From the IMG/VR virus record IMGVR_UViG_3300033388_002654, positions 1 through 45,405 of that record: DNA of 45,405 bases. One strand, 5' to 3'. This document shows positions 23,152 to 32,103 of the stretch, in pieces; within the stretch, counting starts at the first letter, position 1, and each line of letters starts with the position of its first letter. Source of the DNA: a virus. The position numbers and the translations under genes were made by a program. Under the pieces are notes generated by a model. The model saw only the letters and a program-made list of their open reading frames with translations, was not told the DNA's origin and made no database searches.

Positions 23152-24527
23152 TGCCTTTTGGTTTAACTTCAAGCGGATTTATTACAAAAAGACTTGCTGA
23201 CTCAAAGTCAGAAATTGAAGCTATTTATCGTGCTGTTTTTGGTGCTGGAATAAAGACAACTGATGACACTGTTTTTGGGAAGCTTATAGGCATTCAAGCA
23301 GAACGTGAATCTGAAATATGGGAATTATTGGAGGCGGTCTATAATGCCTTTTATCCAGATTCAGCTTCAGACATTAGCCTTGATAGAGTTTGCGAAATAA
23401 CCGCTATTGTTAGAAATGCAGCAACAGTTTCAACTGTCACTGCTTACCTTGCCGGAACAACAGCAACAGCAATTCCAGCTGGAACTTTGTTTTCTGTTCA
23501 AGATTCAAACGAACAATTTAAATCATTATTGACAGTGAATTTGTCTGGTTCAAATTTTGCAATAAGCTCAATCACTTCAGCGGCAAGTATTGCAACAGCA
23601 AATTCAGTTGGTCATGGTCGGGCTATAAATAGCTTTGTATTTATCAATGATGCAGCCATAGATGAATACAACGGATTGGTTCAAATATTATCTGTTCCAA
23701 CCGCTGATTCATTTACTTATGCAATCACGGGTTCACCAGCGTCACCAGCAGGCGGAACAATCACTGCTGACCCCGCAACCGCTGTCAATTGTGAGTCGGT
23801 CAATACAGGCACGATTGAGGCGCTTGCAACAACCTTAAATAATATTGTCAACAACATATCTGGACTTGAAAGAGTTTCAAATTATATAGATGCAATAAAA
23901 GGCAACAATAAAGAAACTGATAGCGAATTGAGAATAAGAAGAATAAATACATTAACTGGAATTGCAGCGGCAAGGCTTGAAGGAATCAGAGGTTATTTAT
24001 TGGCTGTTGCAGACGTGTCAAGTGTGAGCGTTTTTGAAAACACAACGTTGACAGTTGACGTTGATAATAGACCACCAAAATCAATAGAATGCCTCGTTGT
24101 TGGCGGCACAAACCAAGATGTTCTTGATGCTGTTTTTGATAGAAAAGCAGCAGGCATTGAAAGCTATGGTGACATTTCAGGAACAGTTGAAGACAGTCAA
24201 GGCGAGTCACACACAACAAAATTTTCAAGACCATCTGCTTTGAATATATGGCTTGAAATTGACTTGACTATTGATGCAGATTTTCCTGCTGATGGTGATG
24301 ATTTAGTTGAGCAAGCCGTTCTTGATCATGCGGCAACACTTGAAATTGGTGAAGATGTTATTGTGTATCCTTATTTGTTATCTTCATTTAGTCACGTTGT
24401 AGGAATCACTGATGTTGTATTAAGAATAGGAACTTCAGCTTCACCAACATTAGACAACAACATTGTTGTTGATAGCACAGAGATTGCTTCATTTGATAGC
24501 TCAAGAATAACAATAGCGCACGTTTAA
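23151..24527 (+). CDS. Baseplate J-like protein (458 aa)
   Basis: The N-terminal GLTSSGFITKRLADSKSEIE and the central KETDSELRIRRINTLTGIAA, ARLEGIRGYLLAVADVSSVS and IECLVVGGTNQDVL segments are typical of P2 gpJ / Mu gp47 baseplate proteins. An extra beta module (about 155-215) includes VFINDAAIDEYNGLVQILSV. It forms the wedge arms around the hub. It starts in an overlap with the wedge gene. Confidence 0.88.
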   Translation: MPFGLTSSGFITKRLADSKSEIEAIYRAVFGAGIKTTDDTVFGKLIGIQAERESEIWELLEAVYNAFYPDSASDISLDRVCEITAIVRNAATVSTVTAYLAGTTATAIPAGTLFSVQDSNEQFKSLLTVNLSGSNFAISSITSAASIATANSVGHGRAINSFVFINDAAIDEYNGLVQILSVPTADSFTYAITGSPASPAGGTITADPATAVNCESVNTGTIEALATTLNNIVNNISGLERVSNYIDAIKGNNKETDSELRIRRINTLTGIAAARLEGIRGYLLAVADVSSVSVFENTTLTVDVDNRPPKSIECLVVGGTNQDVLDAVFDRKAAGIESYGDISGTVEDSQGESHTTKFSRPSALNIWLEIDLTIDADFPADGDDLVEQAVLDHAATLEIGEDVIVYPYLLSSFSHVVGITDVVLRIGTSASPTLDNNIVVDSTEIASFDSSRITIAHV

Positions 24528-24528
24528 T

Positions 24529-25686
24529 ATGACAATACAAGATAAACAAAATCACACAGAAAATGCACTGGCAAGATTGCCAGATCAATTTATTGATTCT
24601 ACAAATCTTAGAAATATAATTTCAATTGGCTCTGATAGATTTCAAGGACTAAATGATGATCTAATAAAAATACTAGATGGAACGTCTTTATCAACATCAT
24701 CTGGAAAGCAGCTTGATAATATTGCAACAATTCTGAATTTGATCAGAATTTCTGGTGAATCTGACGCGGATTTTAGAGCGAGAATTTTGACTGAAACGGG
24801 TTCTCTTGCAAGATCTGGTGAGGTTGAGCATGTTATTGAAACATATATTCTTTTATCATCTGCAACAAAGGCATTTTATGCTGAAACATATCCTGCTGGT
24901 TTTCAGATAACAGCTCATAAAACAGAATTAGAGAATTTATTAAAATACTCTGAACAGTTTGGTGACGCAATATGGGTTAAGTCAAATATTACAGTTTCTG
25001 ATGACGTTATTGACTCTCCTTGCGGGAGCGGAACTGGAGACAAGATTGTTGAAGATATAATTAATGGATTGCATTATTTTGGGCAATCCGTTTCATTAAT
25101 TGATAATACTGTTTATACGGTTTCTATTTATGCGAAAGCTGGAGAAAGAGATAAATTATTAGTCCAGCACACTGATAAAGCTGGTGTGAATATACGGGTA
25201 GATTTTGATTTGACTGCTGGTCAGATTACATACGAAGGCGCACTTGTTGTTGATTCATTCATAGAATTAATCGAAGATGATTGGTATCGTTGCAGCGTGT
25301 CTTATGACTCTAGGTCAGGAGGAAGCTCTACATCTATAACATGGTTTATTGAATTATATGGCTCGTATTTGGGTGATGGAGTTTCTGGGTTATATGTTTG
25401 TGGCGCCCAGATAACTAAAACAGATTATTTAACTGATTATATAAAAGCAACAAGCGCACCTGTTTTATTTGATAACAGCTTAGATGAGACGATTACAAGC
25501 GCAATGAACAGCACAAAAGCTGGTGGTGTCAGTATTATTTTAGTAATATCACCTGAAACAGATTATTTTATGTTTGATTCATCTGCCAATGTTGACGGTT
25601 CTGGAAACGGAACCTCAAGCGCTGAACATGGTTTTGGCAGTTCTTCAGATGTGGATGGTGGACAATTATCTAGGGTATTGAAATAA
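24529..25686 (+). CDS. DUF2612 baseplate protein with inserted carbohydrate-binding-like domain (385 aa)
   Basis: Residues 1-135 (NALARLPDQFIDSTNLRNII, RISGESDADFRARILTETGS) and the C-terminal about 70 residues (SLDETITSAMNSTKAGGVSI) are DUF2612, a tail protein I-like wedge usually near 200 residues. Between them, about 137-311 form a beta-sandwich-like domain with YSEQFGDAIWVKSNITVSDD, NTVYTVSIYAKAG and DDWYRCSVSYDS, the pattern of phage spike or CBM-like adhesin domains. It may bring receptor binding into the baseplate. A homing endonuclease gene follows at once on the other strand. Confidence 0.78.
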   Translation: MTIQDKQNHTENALARLPDQFIDSTNLRNIISIGSDRFQGLNDDLIKILDGTSLSTSSGKQLDNIATILNLIRISGESDADFRARILTETGSLARSGEVEHVIETYILLSSATKAFYAETYPAGFQITAHKTELENLLKYSEQFGDAIWVKSNITVSDDVIDSPCGSGTGDKIVEDIINGLHYFGQSVSLIDNTVYTVSIYAKAGERDKLLVQHTDKAGVNIRVDFDLTAGQITYEGALVVDSFIELIEDDWYRCSVSYDSRSGGSSTSITWFIELYGSYLGDGVSGLYVCGAQITKTDYLTDYIKATSAPVLFDNSLDETITSAMNSTKAGGVSIILVISPETDYFMFDSSANVDGSGNGTSSAEHGFGSSSDVDGGQLSRVLK

Positions 25687-25688
25687 AA

Positions 25689-26189
25689 TTAAGAGCCATG
25701 ATTTTTGTGGAATCCATATTCATATTCTGCCATGCATCTAGCGATAATAGCGTCATTTTTTTCTTTGTAAGAACCTAGATATAGCGTTTTATTATTTACT
25801 TTTATATTTGCTTTCCAGTTGCCGTTCTTATTTAAAAAAACACCTGTAACGCCTGATTTATTATTGACCTGCATTGATTTGTTTCTTCCATTATCTTTAT
25901 GCGTTACATCCCTAAGATTCATCCATTTATTATCATTGCGAATATGGTTTTTGTGGTCTATTTGCTCTTCTGGAAAGCTCCCTGTTACATATAGCCATGC
26001 TAATCTATGCGCCTTATACGGCTCCCCGTCTATTTTTATTTGAATATACCCCTTAGCATCTAAGCATCCTGCAATATCGCCTATCTGTGCGCGTGAATTA
26101 GTATATTTTATTCGTATAAATAACCCTGTTTCAGGATTATAACGGAGTAATTCTTTTAATCTTTTTTGTGTTAGTATTCGATTAGACAT
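25689..26189 (-). CDS. HNH homing endonuclease with AP2-like domain (166 aa)
   Basis: The gene is on the minus strand inside a plus-strand structural operon, as free-standing homing genes often are. The HNH core is AHRLAWLYVTGSFPEEQIDH (residues 60-79) followed by NKWMNLRDVTHKDNGRNK; residues 110-160 (SGVTGVFLNKNGNWKANIKV) resemble an AP2 DNA-binding domain. GGAG before the ATG supports expression. It probably cuts cognate phages lacking it. Confidence 0.9.
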   Translation of the reverse strand: MSNRILTQKRLKELLRYNPETGLFIRIKYTNSRAQIGDIAGCLDAKGYIQIKIDGEPYKAHRLAWLYVTGSFPEEQIDHKNHIRNDNKWMNLRDVTHKDNGRNKSMQVNNKSGVTGVFLNKNGNWKANIKVNNKTLYLGSYKEKNDAIIARCMAEYEYGFHKNHGS

Positions 26190-26222
26190 TTCAATACTCC
26201 AATATTGTTATGTTAGGTGAAG

Positions 26223-26256
26223 GGGGTATTGACGTACCCCATGCACCAACTATAAC
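26223..26256 (+). promoter_or_regulatory. Promoter with hairpin before tail fibre genes
   Basis: TTGACG (26229-26234) and TATAAC (26251-26256) are 16 bp apart and point to the fibre gene at 26287. The -35 box is the loop of a perfect GGGGTA/TACCCC hairpin (26223-26240), and the wider region has an imperfect GTTATGTT...AACATAA inverted repeat. It may restart transcription downstream of the endonuclease gene. Confidence 0.5.
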
Positions 26257-26286
26257 ATAAACAACTAATGAAAAGGCGATCAAGAC

Positions 26287-27252
26287 ATGAGCAGGCCGAA
26301 TGAAGAACCAAGCTGGACTGATGATGATGACCCGTCAAAAATAACTGAACCATCACCAACAAAAAAACTTGCTGGTTTTATTTATAAAGAGCGCCCTGCT
26401 TTTGATTACATAAATTGGCTATTTAGAAACCTTGTGAAATGGGTTTTGCATATTGATCTTTCGTCGAATCAATTTGACCCGCATGAAGCTTCAACACCAG
26501 ACATGACAGTTGAAATCACTGCTGGAAAAGTTCAGAACGGAACAACACTGACAAGCATAGCAGCTCAAGCAACAGCAACAATCACGGCTCCATCAGTAAA
26601 TCCAAGAATTGACAGAATTGTTATTGATAACGCAACTGGTGTTATCACAATTATTGCAGGCGCAGAAGCAGGAAGCCCTGTTGCACCAGATTTGACAATT
26701 GGAAAAATAGCTATTGCTCAAGTGTTGTTGCAAACATCAACAACAGAAATAACTAACAGTATGATTACTGATGAACGTGCATCTTATGCGGACACACCTT
26801 CGTTTGATGTTACAGAGCTTTCAAGCGCACTAACAAGGATTGAGGTCACTAGTCTTGATTTTGAAGCTGGCGAACCAATTGAAGCAGAAGGATATTTAAT
26901 TGCTACAGGGGCGGCGAATTTTTATATCGAATTAAACCAAGACGCAACAGCAACAAATTATTATAAAGCAACAGACAGAGACGGTGTTGCTGTTGTGAAA
27001 GCAAACAATAATCTTTTTGGCCCAACTATGGCTGCAAATGACGAATATAGTTTCAAGATTTTTATACATCCAAATGAGACAACTGGCGAAACATTAGTCA
27101 CGACTATTGGAACTCATTGGGATGACTCTGCTTCTGAAATGATCACTTTTCAATCAGCTCATAAATATACATCAACCGATGTTATCACTTCTATTGGTCT
27201 TTTTGCGAATGGCTCGACATTCAAAATCGGAAGTAAACTGAGAGTCAAATAA
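26287..27252 (+). CDS. Tail fibre protein (321 aa)
   Basis: The N-terminus SRPNEEPSWTDDDDPSKITE followed by ERPAFDYINWLFRNLVKWVL matches the baseplate-attachment domain of phage fibres. A beta-rich shaft follows (VEITAGKVQNGTTLTSIAAQ) and the last 150 residues contain a different globular part. Position after DUF2612 is standard for fibres. It may serve as adaptor to the following fibre and spike proteins. Confidence 0.72.
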   Translation: MSRPNEEPSWTDDDDPSKITEPSPTKKLAGFIYKERPAFDYINWLFRNLVKWVLHIDLSSNQFDPHEASTPDMTVEITAGKVQNGTTLTSIAAQATATITAPSVNPRIDRIVIDNATGVITIIAGAEAGSPVAPDLTIGKIAIAQVLLQTSTTEITNSMITDERASYADTPSFDVTELSSALTRIEVTSLDFEAGEPIEAEGYLIATGAANFYIELNQDATATNYYKATDRDGVAVVKANNNLFGPTMAANDEYSFKIFIHPNETTGETLVTTIGTHWDDSASEMITFQSAHKYTSTDVITSIGLFANGSTFKIGSKLRVK

Positions 27253-27253
27253 A

Positions 27254-27490
27254 ATGATTAGATTTTTAATATTATTATTTTTAACAGGCTGTCAAATGCA
27301 CGCAGGATTAGCATTGCACTCTAATGAATATGACAACCCAACATATAACGGCAATAATCCATTAGGCGTTATTAGATTGAGTCATGAAATAAATAATACT
27401 GAAATATTTTATGAGCATGTATCAAGCATTCCTGATAATGAAGAAGGCTATGGATTGAACATGACTGGAATATTAATAAAAATAAAATAG
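27254..27490 (+). CDS. Small lipoprotein (78 aa)
   Basis: MIRFLILLFLTGC is a short signal peptide ending in a lipobox (LTGC, Cys13). The mature part contains GLALHSNEYDNPTYNGNNPL and YEHVSSIPDNEEGYGLNMTG. Similar short proteins occur in other phages beside fibre or lysis genes; their role is not known to me. A phage-made outer-membrane lipoprotein could alter receptors or exclude other phages. It starts one base after the fibre gene. Confidence 0.65.
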   Translation: MIRFLILLFLTGCQMHAGLALHSNEYDNPTYNGNNPLGVIRLSHEINNTEIFYEHVSSIPDNEEGYGLNMTGILIKIK

Positions 27491-27530
27491 AAATATTTTA
27501 ATTTTTAACTAAAGTTAAAAGAGAAATAAA

Positions 27531-29090
27531 ATGCCTGACAATATAGACGTTGCACCATCAGAAGAAGCAACCGCTGTTTCAGTTTCAACTGATGAAATTG
27601 GCGGTGTTCATTATCCAATTTTTAAAATGTCTTATGGTGCATTAGGTGGGCAAACACCTGTTTCAAGTGCCGCTCCTTTGCCTGTTAAAACAGTACAATC
27701 AAACGGGGTTCCTGATTCATTTACAAAGGAGACAGGAAACACAGGTGAAGCAAGCATATCAAAAGGAAATCTAAATAAAATAGGCTTTATACCACGCATA
27801 TTAAATGAACAAGTTGAAAGCTCAAGAGAAGTGCAAGGCGTTGTGACAAGCTCAAATATAGTCGGTCAAGTATTTCAAGCAAGCAAGGATAATATTTCAG
27901 CATTAATGCTAACACTTGAAAGCGCGGCAGGCATATTGCTTGATAATTTTGAAAGCTATGCAAACAGTTCGGAACTGCAAGTTGAATGGGTGGAGTCTGG
28001 AATTGTTTTAGCCACTTTAGAAACTTTAATAGTGAAGACAGGCGAAAAATCAATGAGCCTTCCTTGTGGCACGGCAGCGCATGAATGGATTAACACAATA
28101 CCATCAACCGATTACGTTGATTTCACAGGAAGTTTTGATGCTTATTTCAGCAAAGAATATAACAAATGCAAGGTAAGTGTTTTTATTGGTGACGGAACTA
28201 ATACGAAAAGCACTCAGTTGATTCATTCAGCAAAAGATATATGGGAATCATATGAAGTTAATGAAAATATAATGATTGAAGATGGTGGTGGAACAACTAA
28301 TGTTTCCGCCATCACAGTTGTTGGATTTAGGATTGACGATGCTGAAAATAATCAGGTGTGCATTATAGATAATTTAATTGCTACGCCTCCACCTAATGAT
28401 ATTAGAATAAAATTGTGGGATATGGGTGAAACAATACCTGAGATTGGAGCAACCGCAATTAATAGTGGTGACCAGTATGAGCAAATAGGCGCAGCATTAG
28501 CTTCAAGTTTTGACTTGCCGCTGAAGGGTGGAAAGCGGCTATATCACATTCACATGTTTACGGCTGGAACAAATAAAGCAATCCCATCAAATGAAACATT
28601 GAATGCAGGCCATTATTATATTATCCAACTAGAATATATTGACACTGAAGTTAATGTTTATGGTGTAGATACTTCATTTGGAGTAAAACATTATACAAAT
28701 GGATTTGCATTTATTGCGCCTGATGAATCAACAGCAATCTCAGCTCCGACTGAGCCGTCCAATAATGCTTACAGTGACATAATGTTTGGTATATTTTCAA
28801 GTCAAGATGTTTATTATACTTCTATTGCATGGAGATTTGACGCAGAGCCAAATGGTGATTCTGGAATTCATGTGTTTATAGAAGATAAAAACATGAAAAT
28901 CACAGACATGGTTGTTGACCATGAAGTGAAGCCAGAACAAAACTTCACTACTGATTTGAGTTTAAGACCATATTATGCTGAAGACGGAACAAAGCTAGAG
29001 TTCTATTATAATGACGATCATTCCGACCAAGTTTCAAGCGTAATAGGTGAAGTAAGATTTTTATATGAGCCGCCAATGGCAAATGGATAA
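27531..29090 (+). CDS. Tail fibre-associated protein (519 aa)
   Basis: The N-terminal 50 residues (ATAVSVSTDEIGGVHYPIFK, then MSYGALGGQTPVSSAAPLPV) resemble the leader of many phage fibre or appendage proteins. The remainder is beta-rich; residues about 140-290 include LDNFESYANSSELQVEWVES, which looks like a galactose-binding or lectin-like fold, and a further part with GGKRLYHIHMFTAGTNKAIP. Its exact role is unknown; the location makes it a probable host-recognition component. Confidence 0.65.
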   Translation: MPDNIDVAPSEEATAVSVSTDEIGGVHYPIFKMSYGALGGQTPVSSAAPLPVKTVQSNGVPDSFTKETGNTGEASISKGNLNKIGFIPRILNEQVESSREVQGVVTSSNIVGQVFQASKDNISALMLTLESAAGILLDNFESYANSSELQVEWVESGIVLATLETLIVKTGEKSMSLPCGTAAHEWINTIPSTDYVDFTGSFDAYFSKEYNKCKVSVFIGDGTNTKSTQLIHSAKDIWESYEVNENIMIEDGGGTTNVSAITVVGFRIDDAENNQVCIIDNLIATPPPNDIRIKLWDMGETIPEIGATAINSGDQYEQIGAALASSFDLPLKGGKRLYHIHMFTAGTNKAIPSNETLNAGHYYIIQLEYIDTEVNVYGVDTSFGVKHYTNGFAFIAPDESTAISAPTEPSNNAYSDIMFGIFSSQDVYYTSIAWRFDAEPNGDSGIHVFIEDKNMKITDMVVDHEVKPEQNFTTDLSLRPYYAEDGTKLEFYYNDDHSDQVSSVIGEVRFLYEPPMANG

Positions 29091-29272
29091 TGGCTTTTAT
29101 TTCTCCAATGGGTTCAGGGTTTTTTATGTTCTTTCAAAGGAACACAAAATTGAACGTGAAAGAAGAAGTGAAAGAATTTGATTTATCAATTTCAAGAAAC
29201 AAAACAGTTGATCTTGGAATTGTTAGAAATAAAAATTATGATTTAGGAACAACAAGGTTGAAAGAATCATGA
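29090..29272 (+). CDS. Hypothetical small tail-region protein (60 aa)
   Basis: The start overlaps the previous stop (TAATGG). The protein has a short hydrophobic N-terminus (AFISPMGSGFFMFFQRN) then three near-repeats of the form Ile/Leu-X-Arg-X-Lys (ISRNKTVDLGIVRNK, then DLGTTRLKES). It may form a beta hairpin. The end overlaps the next gene by four bases. Function is unknown. Confidence 0.5.
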   Translation: MAFISPMGSGFFMFFQRNTKLNVKEEVKEFDLSISRNKTVDLGIVRNKNYDLGTTRLKES

Positions 29273-29580
29273 GCTGTCAAATACATGTTGATGATATTGG
29301 AACAATATTCAGAGTCACAATAATTGATTGTGAAACTGGATTGCCAATTGATTTGTCAGCAGCAACAACATTGATAATAAAATTCTTTTTACCTGACAAA
29401 TCAGTTATTGAAAAAACAGCAGTATTCACAACTGATGGAGCCGATGGAAAAATTCAATATATAACGGCTGCAGATGATATTTCTCAAGCTGGTCTTTGGA
29501 AGATTCAAGCATTTGCAATTGATAGTGGTTTTGAAAATAGTTCTGAAGTTAGCGAATTCAGGGTGTATAGTAATTTATAA
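29269..29580 (+). CDS. Small baseplate/fibre protein, BppU-N-like (103 aa)
   Basis: The protein reads VDDIGTIFRVTIIDCETGLP, then IDLSAATTLIIKFFLPDKSV and GLWKIQAFAIDSGF, an Ig-like beta fold similar to the N-terminal domain of upper baseplate proteins. It lies in the fibre block and overlaps the preceding gene. It probably adapts fibres to the baseplate. Confidence 0.6.
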   Translation: MSCQIHVDDIGTIFRVTIIDCETGLPIDLSAATTLIIKFFLPDKSVIEKTAVFTTDGADGKIQYITAADDISQAGLWKIQAFAIDSGFENSSEVSEFRVYSNL

Positions 29581-29597
29581 AATTTGAGGAAATTGTT

Positions 29598-30002
29598 ATG
29601 GGATTTGATCATATACAAGCTATTTTAGTTAATGCATTTAAAAATATGGCTGGCTGGTCTGTTGTAAATGGCGCAGCACGTGTGTTATCAGCAACAGCGC
29701 AAAGCTCTTATGGTGATATTAAAACATGCATAGCTGCACCCGCAGCAGGGGCACAAGTTCAAGCTTTTGCCATAGGTTCAGCAGAATTACGCGCTAAAAA
29801 TGGAAGTGCAACCGCTGCTGAATATGTGATTATTGGTTTTGGTGAATCAGAAACAGCAGCAGAAGCTAATCGTGATGGTACAAATATGCTAGTTGTTTTA
29901 GCTGGTGAGTCATGGGAAGACAGAAAATCAGCCAATGAAACTCACTATGCTTGGAAGTCAGCAACAGGAACACCTGTTTTATGGTTGGGTGAAGGGGCGT
30001 AG
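29598..30002 (+). CDS. Hypothetical fibre-region protein (134 aa)
   Basis: TTTGAGGAAATTGTT gives a good ribosome site. The protein is alanine-rich with ARVLSATAQSSYGDIKTCIA, ATAAEYVIIGFGESETAAEA and a final HYAWKSATGTPVLWLGEGA, suggesting a compact beta domain. I do not recognise the family. It is followed three bases later by the next small gene. The base composition around here begins to look less AT-rich than upstream genes. Confidence 0.6.
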   Translation: MGFDHIQAILVNAFKNMAGWSVVNGAARVLSATAQSSYGDIKTCIAAPAAGAQVQAFAIGSAELRAKNGSATAAEYVIIGFGESETAAEANRDGTNMLVVLAGESWEDRKSANETHYAWKSATGTPVLWLGEGA

Positions 30003-30004
30003 TC

Positions 30005-30331
30005 ATGGCTGATAGTGATGAAGTGACTGTATTGAAATTGCAAGTGCTTCAATTAAACAATCAAGTTATCGCGTTGGCTAGAGGGTTAAACCAAATGGAG
30101 CGCAGGCTAAAAAATAATCAGGAAGTCGCTCAGAAATCATACACTGCATTTTCTGATGCTTCGTCAGAGCTAACTAAAAAAGTTAATTCAATGCCAAGCC
30201 TTATTAAAAAAACTGTTAATTCAAAAGCGGCTCAGCTTGGTAAGATACAAAAAGATACTGTAGAAATAGTTGAATTATTTGATGAAAAGACACGCGATTT
30301 TATAGGTAAGAGGATTAAAGCTAATGCCTAA
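30005..30331 (+). CDS. Coiled-coil protein (108 aa)
   Basis: Most of the chain is predicted helical with heptad-like leucines (EVTVLKLQVLQLNNQVIALA, RGLNQMERRLKNNQEVAQKS) and a basic C-terminus. It could be a trimeric coiled-coil connector or chaperone for the spike encoded next, with which it overlaps by eight bases. No family is recognised. Confidence 0.6.
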   Translation: MADSDEVTVLKLQVLQLNNQVIALARGLNQMERRLKNNQEVAQKSYTAFSDASSELTKKVNSMPSLIKKTVNSKAAQLGKIQKDTVEIVELFDEKTRDFIGKRIKANA

Positions 30332-32066
30332 TTATAATGTACAAATAGATGGTACTCGCACAAGCGGTGAGTCTACAGATACCGGAAACGATATTTTAGA
30401 TTGGGCTGCTGATAATTGCTATGACAATCTGATGCTATTAGAGCCAATTGTAGCGGCTAATGATGCTGATATAAATTTTGATGACGGCATCAATACTATG
30501 GATGATGATATATCTGGCTTATTTTGGGAAGGTGATATTGTTTTAGTATCTAGGAATGGCGATAAGGATGCTTGTTCTTTGATTACCTCCGAACCTGAAA
30601 GAATGTTTGTAGGCAATACACCAAATGCCGGAACGCTCACAGTTAATAATATGTTTTTAGGCCGAGATCATGACGTAGCAGAGGGTGTGTTTTCAGCTAA
30701 CTATTCTTTGATTCAGGTGGGTGGAGGCCAAACTAACGTCGATTTTAATGGTTGTGGTTTTGGCGGATTTGATTGTGATGTAATTGCAAATCTAGGCACG
30801 GGGCTACTGCTTGCAAATGAATCCACAGCGGGCTGTCTTATCACTTATACGGATTGCGATATTGGAAATATGGCATTATCGGGTGCTGGGTGGAAAGCCC
30901 TAATAATGAACAAAGTTGGCACAGTGACGCTGGATACTTGCCATTTTCACGATATGATAAAGACGCATGATGTTGATGACCCTTGTGGATGGGTATGGAA
31001 TGTCCAAGCTAGTAACGGAATCATGGTTGTTAATGACTGTATAGTGACAGACGTTACAACCACCAATATAGCCACCAATCCTTTGCATGGTAATAGACCA
31101 TTCTTTTATAATGCTACATTTGCAGGCTTATTAGCCATAGCGAACCTAACAGCCTCCGGTATGCGATGGTCAGGCGGGGCAAGCGGTGTATTTTTAGCTT
31201 CAAGCACAAGCCCTTATACAGTTGACAGAATAACAGCAAATGATTGTACATCTATCCCAACAGGAGCAGTAAATGCTGTGGGTGGAGTGTTCTTATCATC
31301 TGGTAGTTCTGCATCAGGCCCAGCGAGACACATTAAAGTAACTAACTCACGGGCTAACTTTGGTCTTGCGTTCTATGGAACAAATGGTGGTGAGGGCGTA
31401 TTAGAGGATATTGTTTGCACTGATTCAATGGTTAAGCAGGGCGCTGTTTATTCGGGTGGTGATGGTGATATACAAGTTACAGGTTATTTGGCGGCCATAT
31501 TAACTTCTATAGATGATGGCACAGTAGATGAGAGCGATGGGCTAGCTTTTTATTCTCACATTCATCCAGTCAACGGCTCAAGAAACAAGACTACTATTCT
31601 AAGAAATATCACAATAGCCGGTTGTGTGAACTCAATAGCTGGCTCTGATGGCATTGTTGGCATGGTGCTTAAAAACCGTCATGATACTTATACTCACACG
31701 GTTACGATGGAAAACATAATTTGCCGTAACGATGCTGGTGCAGGGAAAGAGATTGAGTATATTGAGCTGGTAGCAGGAAAATTGACTGTTAATTTAGATA
31801 CGGTTAATACTAGCGGTGACATCAACGATATTAATGCCAATATAAATATTTCTAACTATATAGAAGATACAGGCACAACATTTGATAATACGGTTGATTA
31901 TTCACTACACAGTTCAAGTGATCTGAATGGTATTGGTGTTAAAGGCTGGACGGGTAGAAACCCAACAAGCGCGGGTGGTGAACCTATTTCTAATATAGAC
32001 ATTGATTGTGGCGGTGTTATGTCAACTAATGGCGCTTTTCATCCTGTAAACCTATCAAGATTTTAG
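30324..32066 (+). CDS. Right-handed beta-helix tailspike or fibre (580 aa)
   Basis: The chain has many short repeated strands ending in Asn or Asp (for example TVTLDTCHFHDMIKTHDVDD, MVVNDCIVTDVTTTNIATN, TVTMENIICRNDAGAGKEIE), as in beta-helix spikes that bind or cut surface polysaccharide. No catalytic pair can be assigned by eye. Codon choice is more mixed and slightly more GC-rich than in the baseplate genes, which suggests exchange with another phage. It is the last virion gene. Confidence 0.7.
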   Translation: MPNYNVQIDGTRTSGESTDTGNDILDWAADNCYDNLMLLEPIVAANDADINFDDGINTMDDDISGLFWEGDIVLVSRNGDKDACSLITSEPERMFVGNTPNAGTLTVNNMFLGRDHDVAEGVFSANYSLIQVGGGQTNVDFNGCGFGGFDCDVIANLGTGLLLANESTAGCLITYTDCDIGNMALSGAGWKALIMNKVGTVTLDTCHFHDMIKTHDVDDPCGWVWNVQASNGIMVVNDCIVTDVTTTNIATNPLHGNRPFFYNATFAGLLAIANLTASGMRWSGGASGVFLASSTSPYTVDRITANDCTSIPTGAVNAVGGVFLSSGSSASGPARHIKVTNSRANFGLAFYGTNGGEGVLEDIVCTDSMVKQGAVYSGGDGDIQVTGYLAAILTSIDDGTVDESDGLAFYSHIHPVNGSRNKTTILRNITIAGCVNSIAGSDGIVGMVLKNRHDTYTHTVTMENIICRNDAGAGKEIEYIELVAGKLTVNLDTVNTSGDINDINANINISNYIEDTGTTFDNTVDYSLHSSSDLNGIGVKGWTGRNPTSAGGEPISNIDIDCGGVMSTNGAFHPVNLSRF

Positions 32067-32103
32067 AGCTAAGACACATGCCAACGGAGATAAAAAATAA
32101 TAA

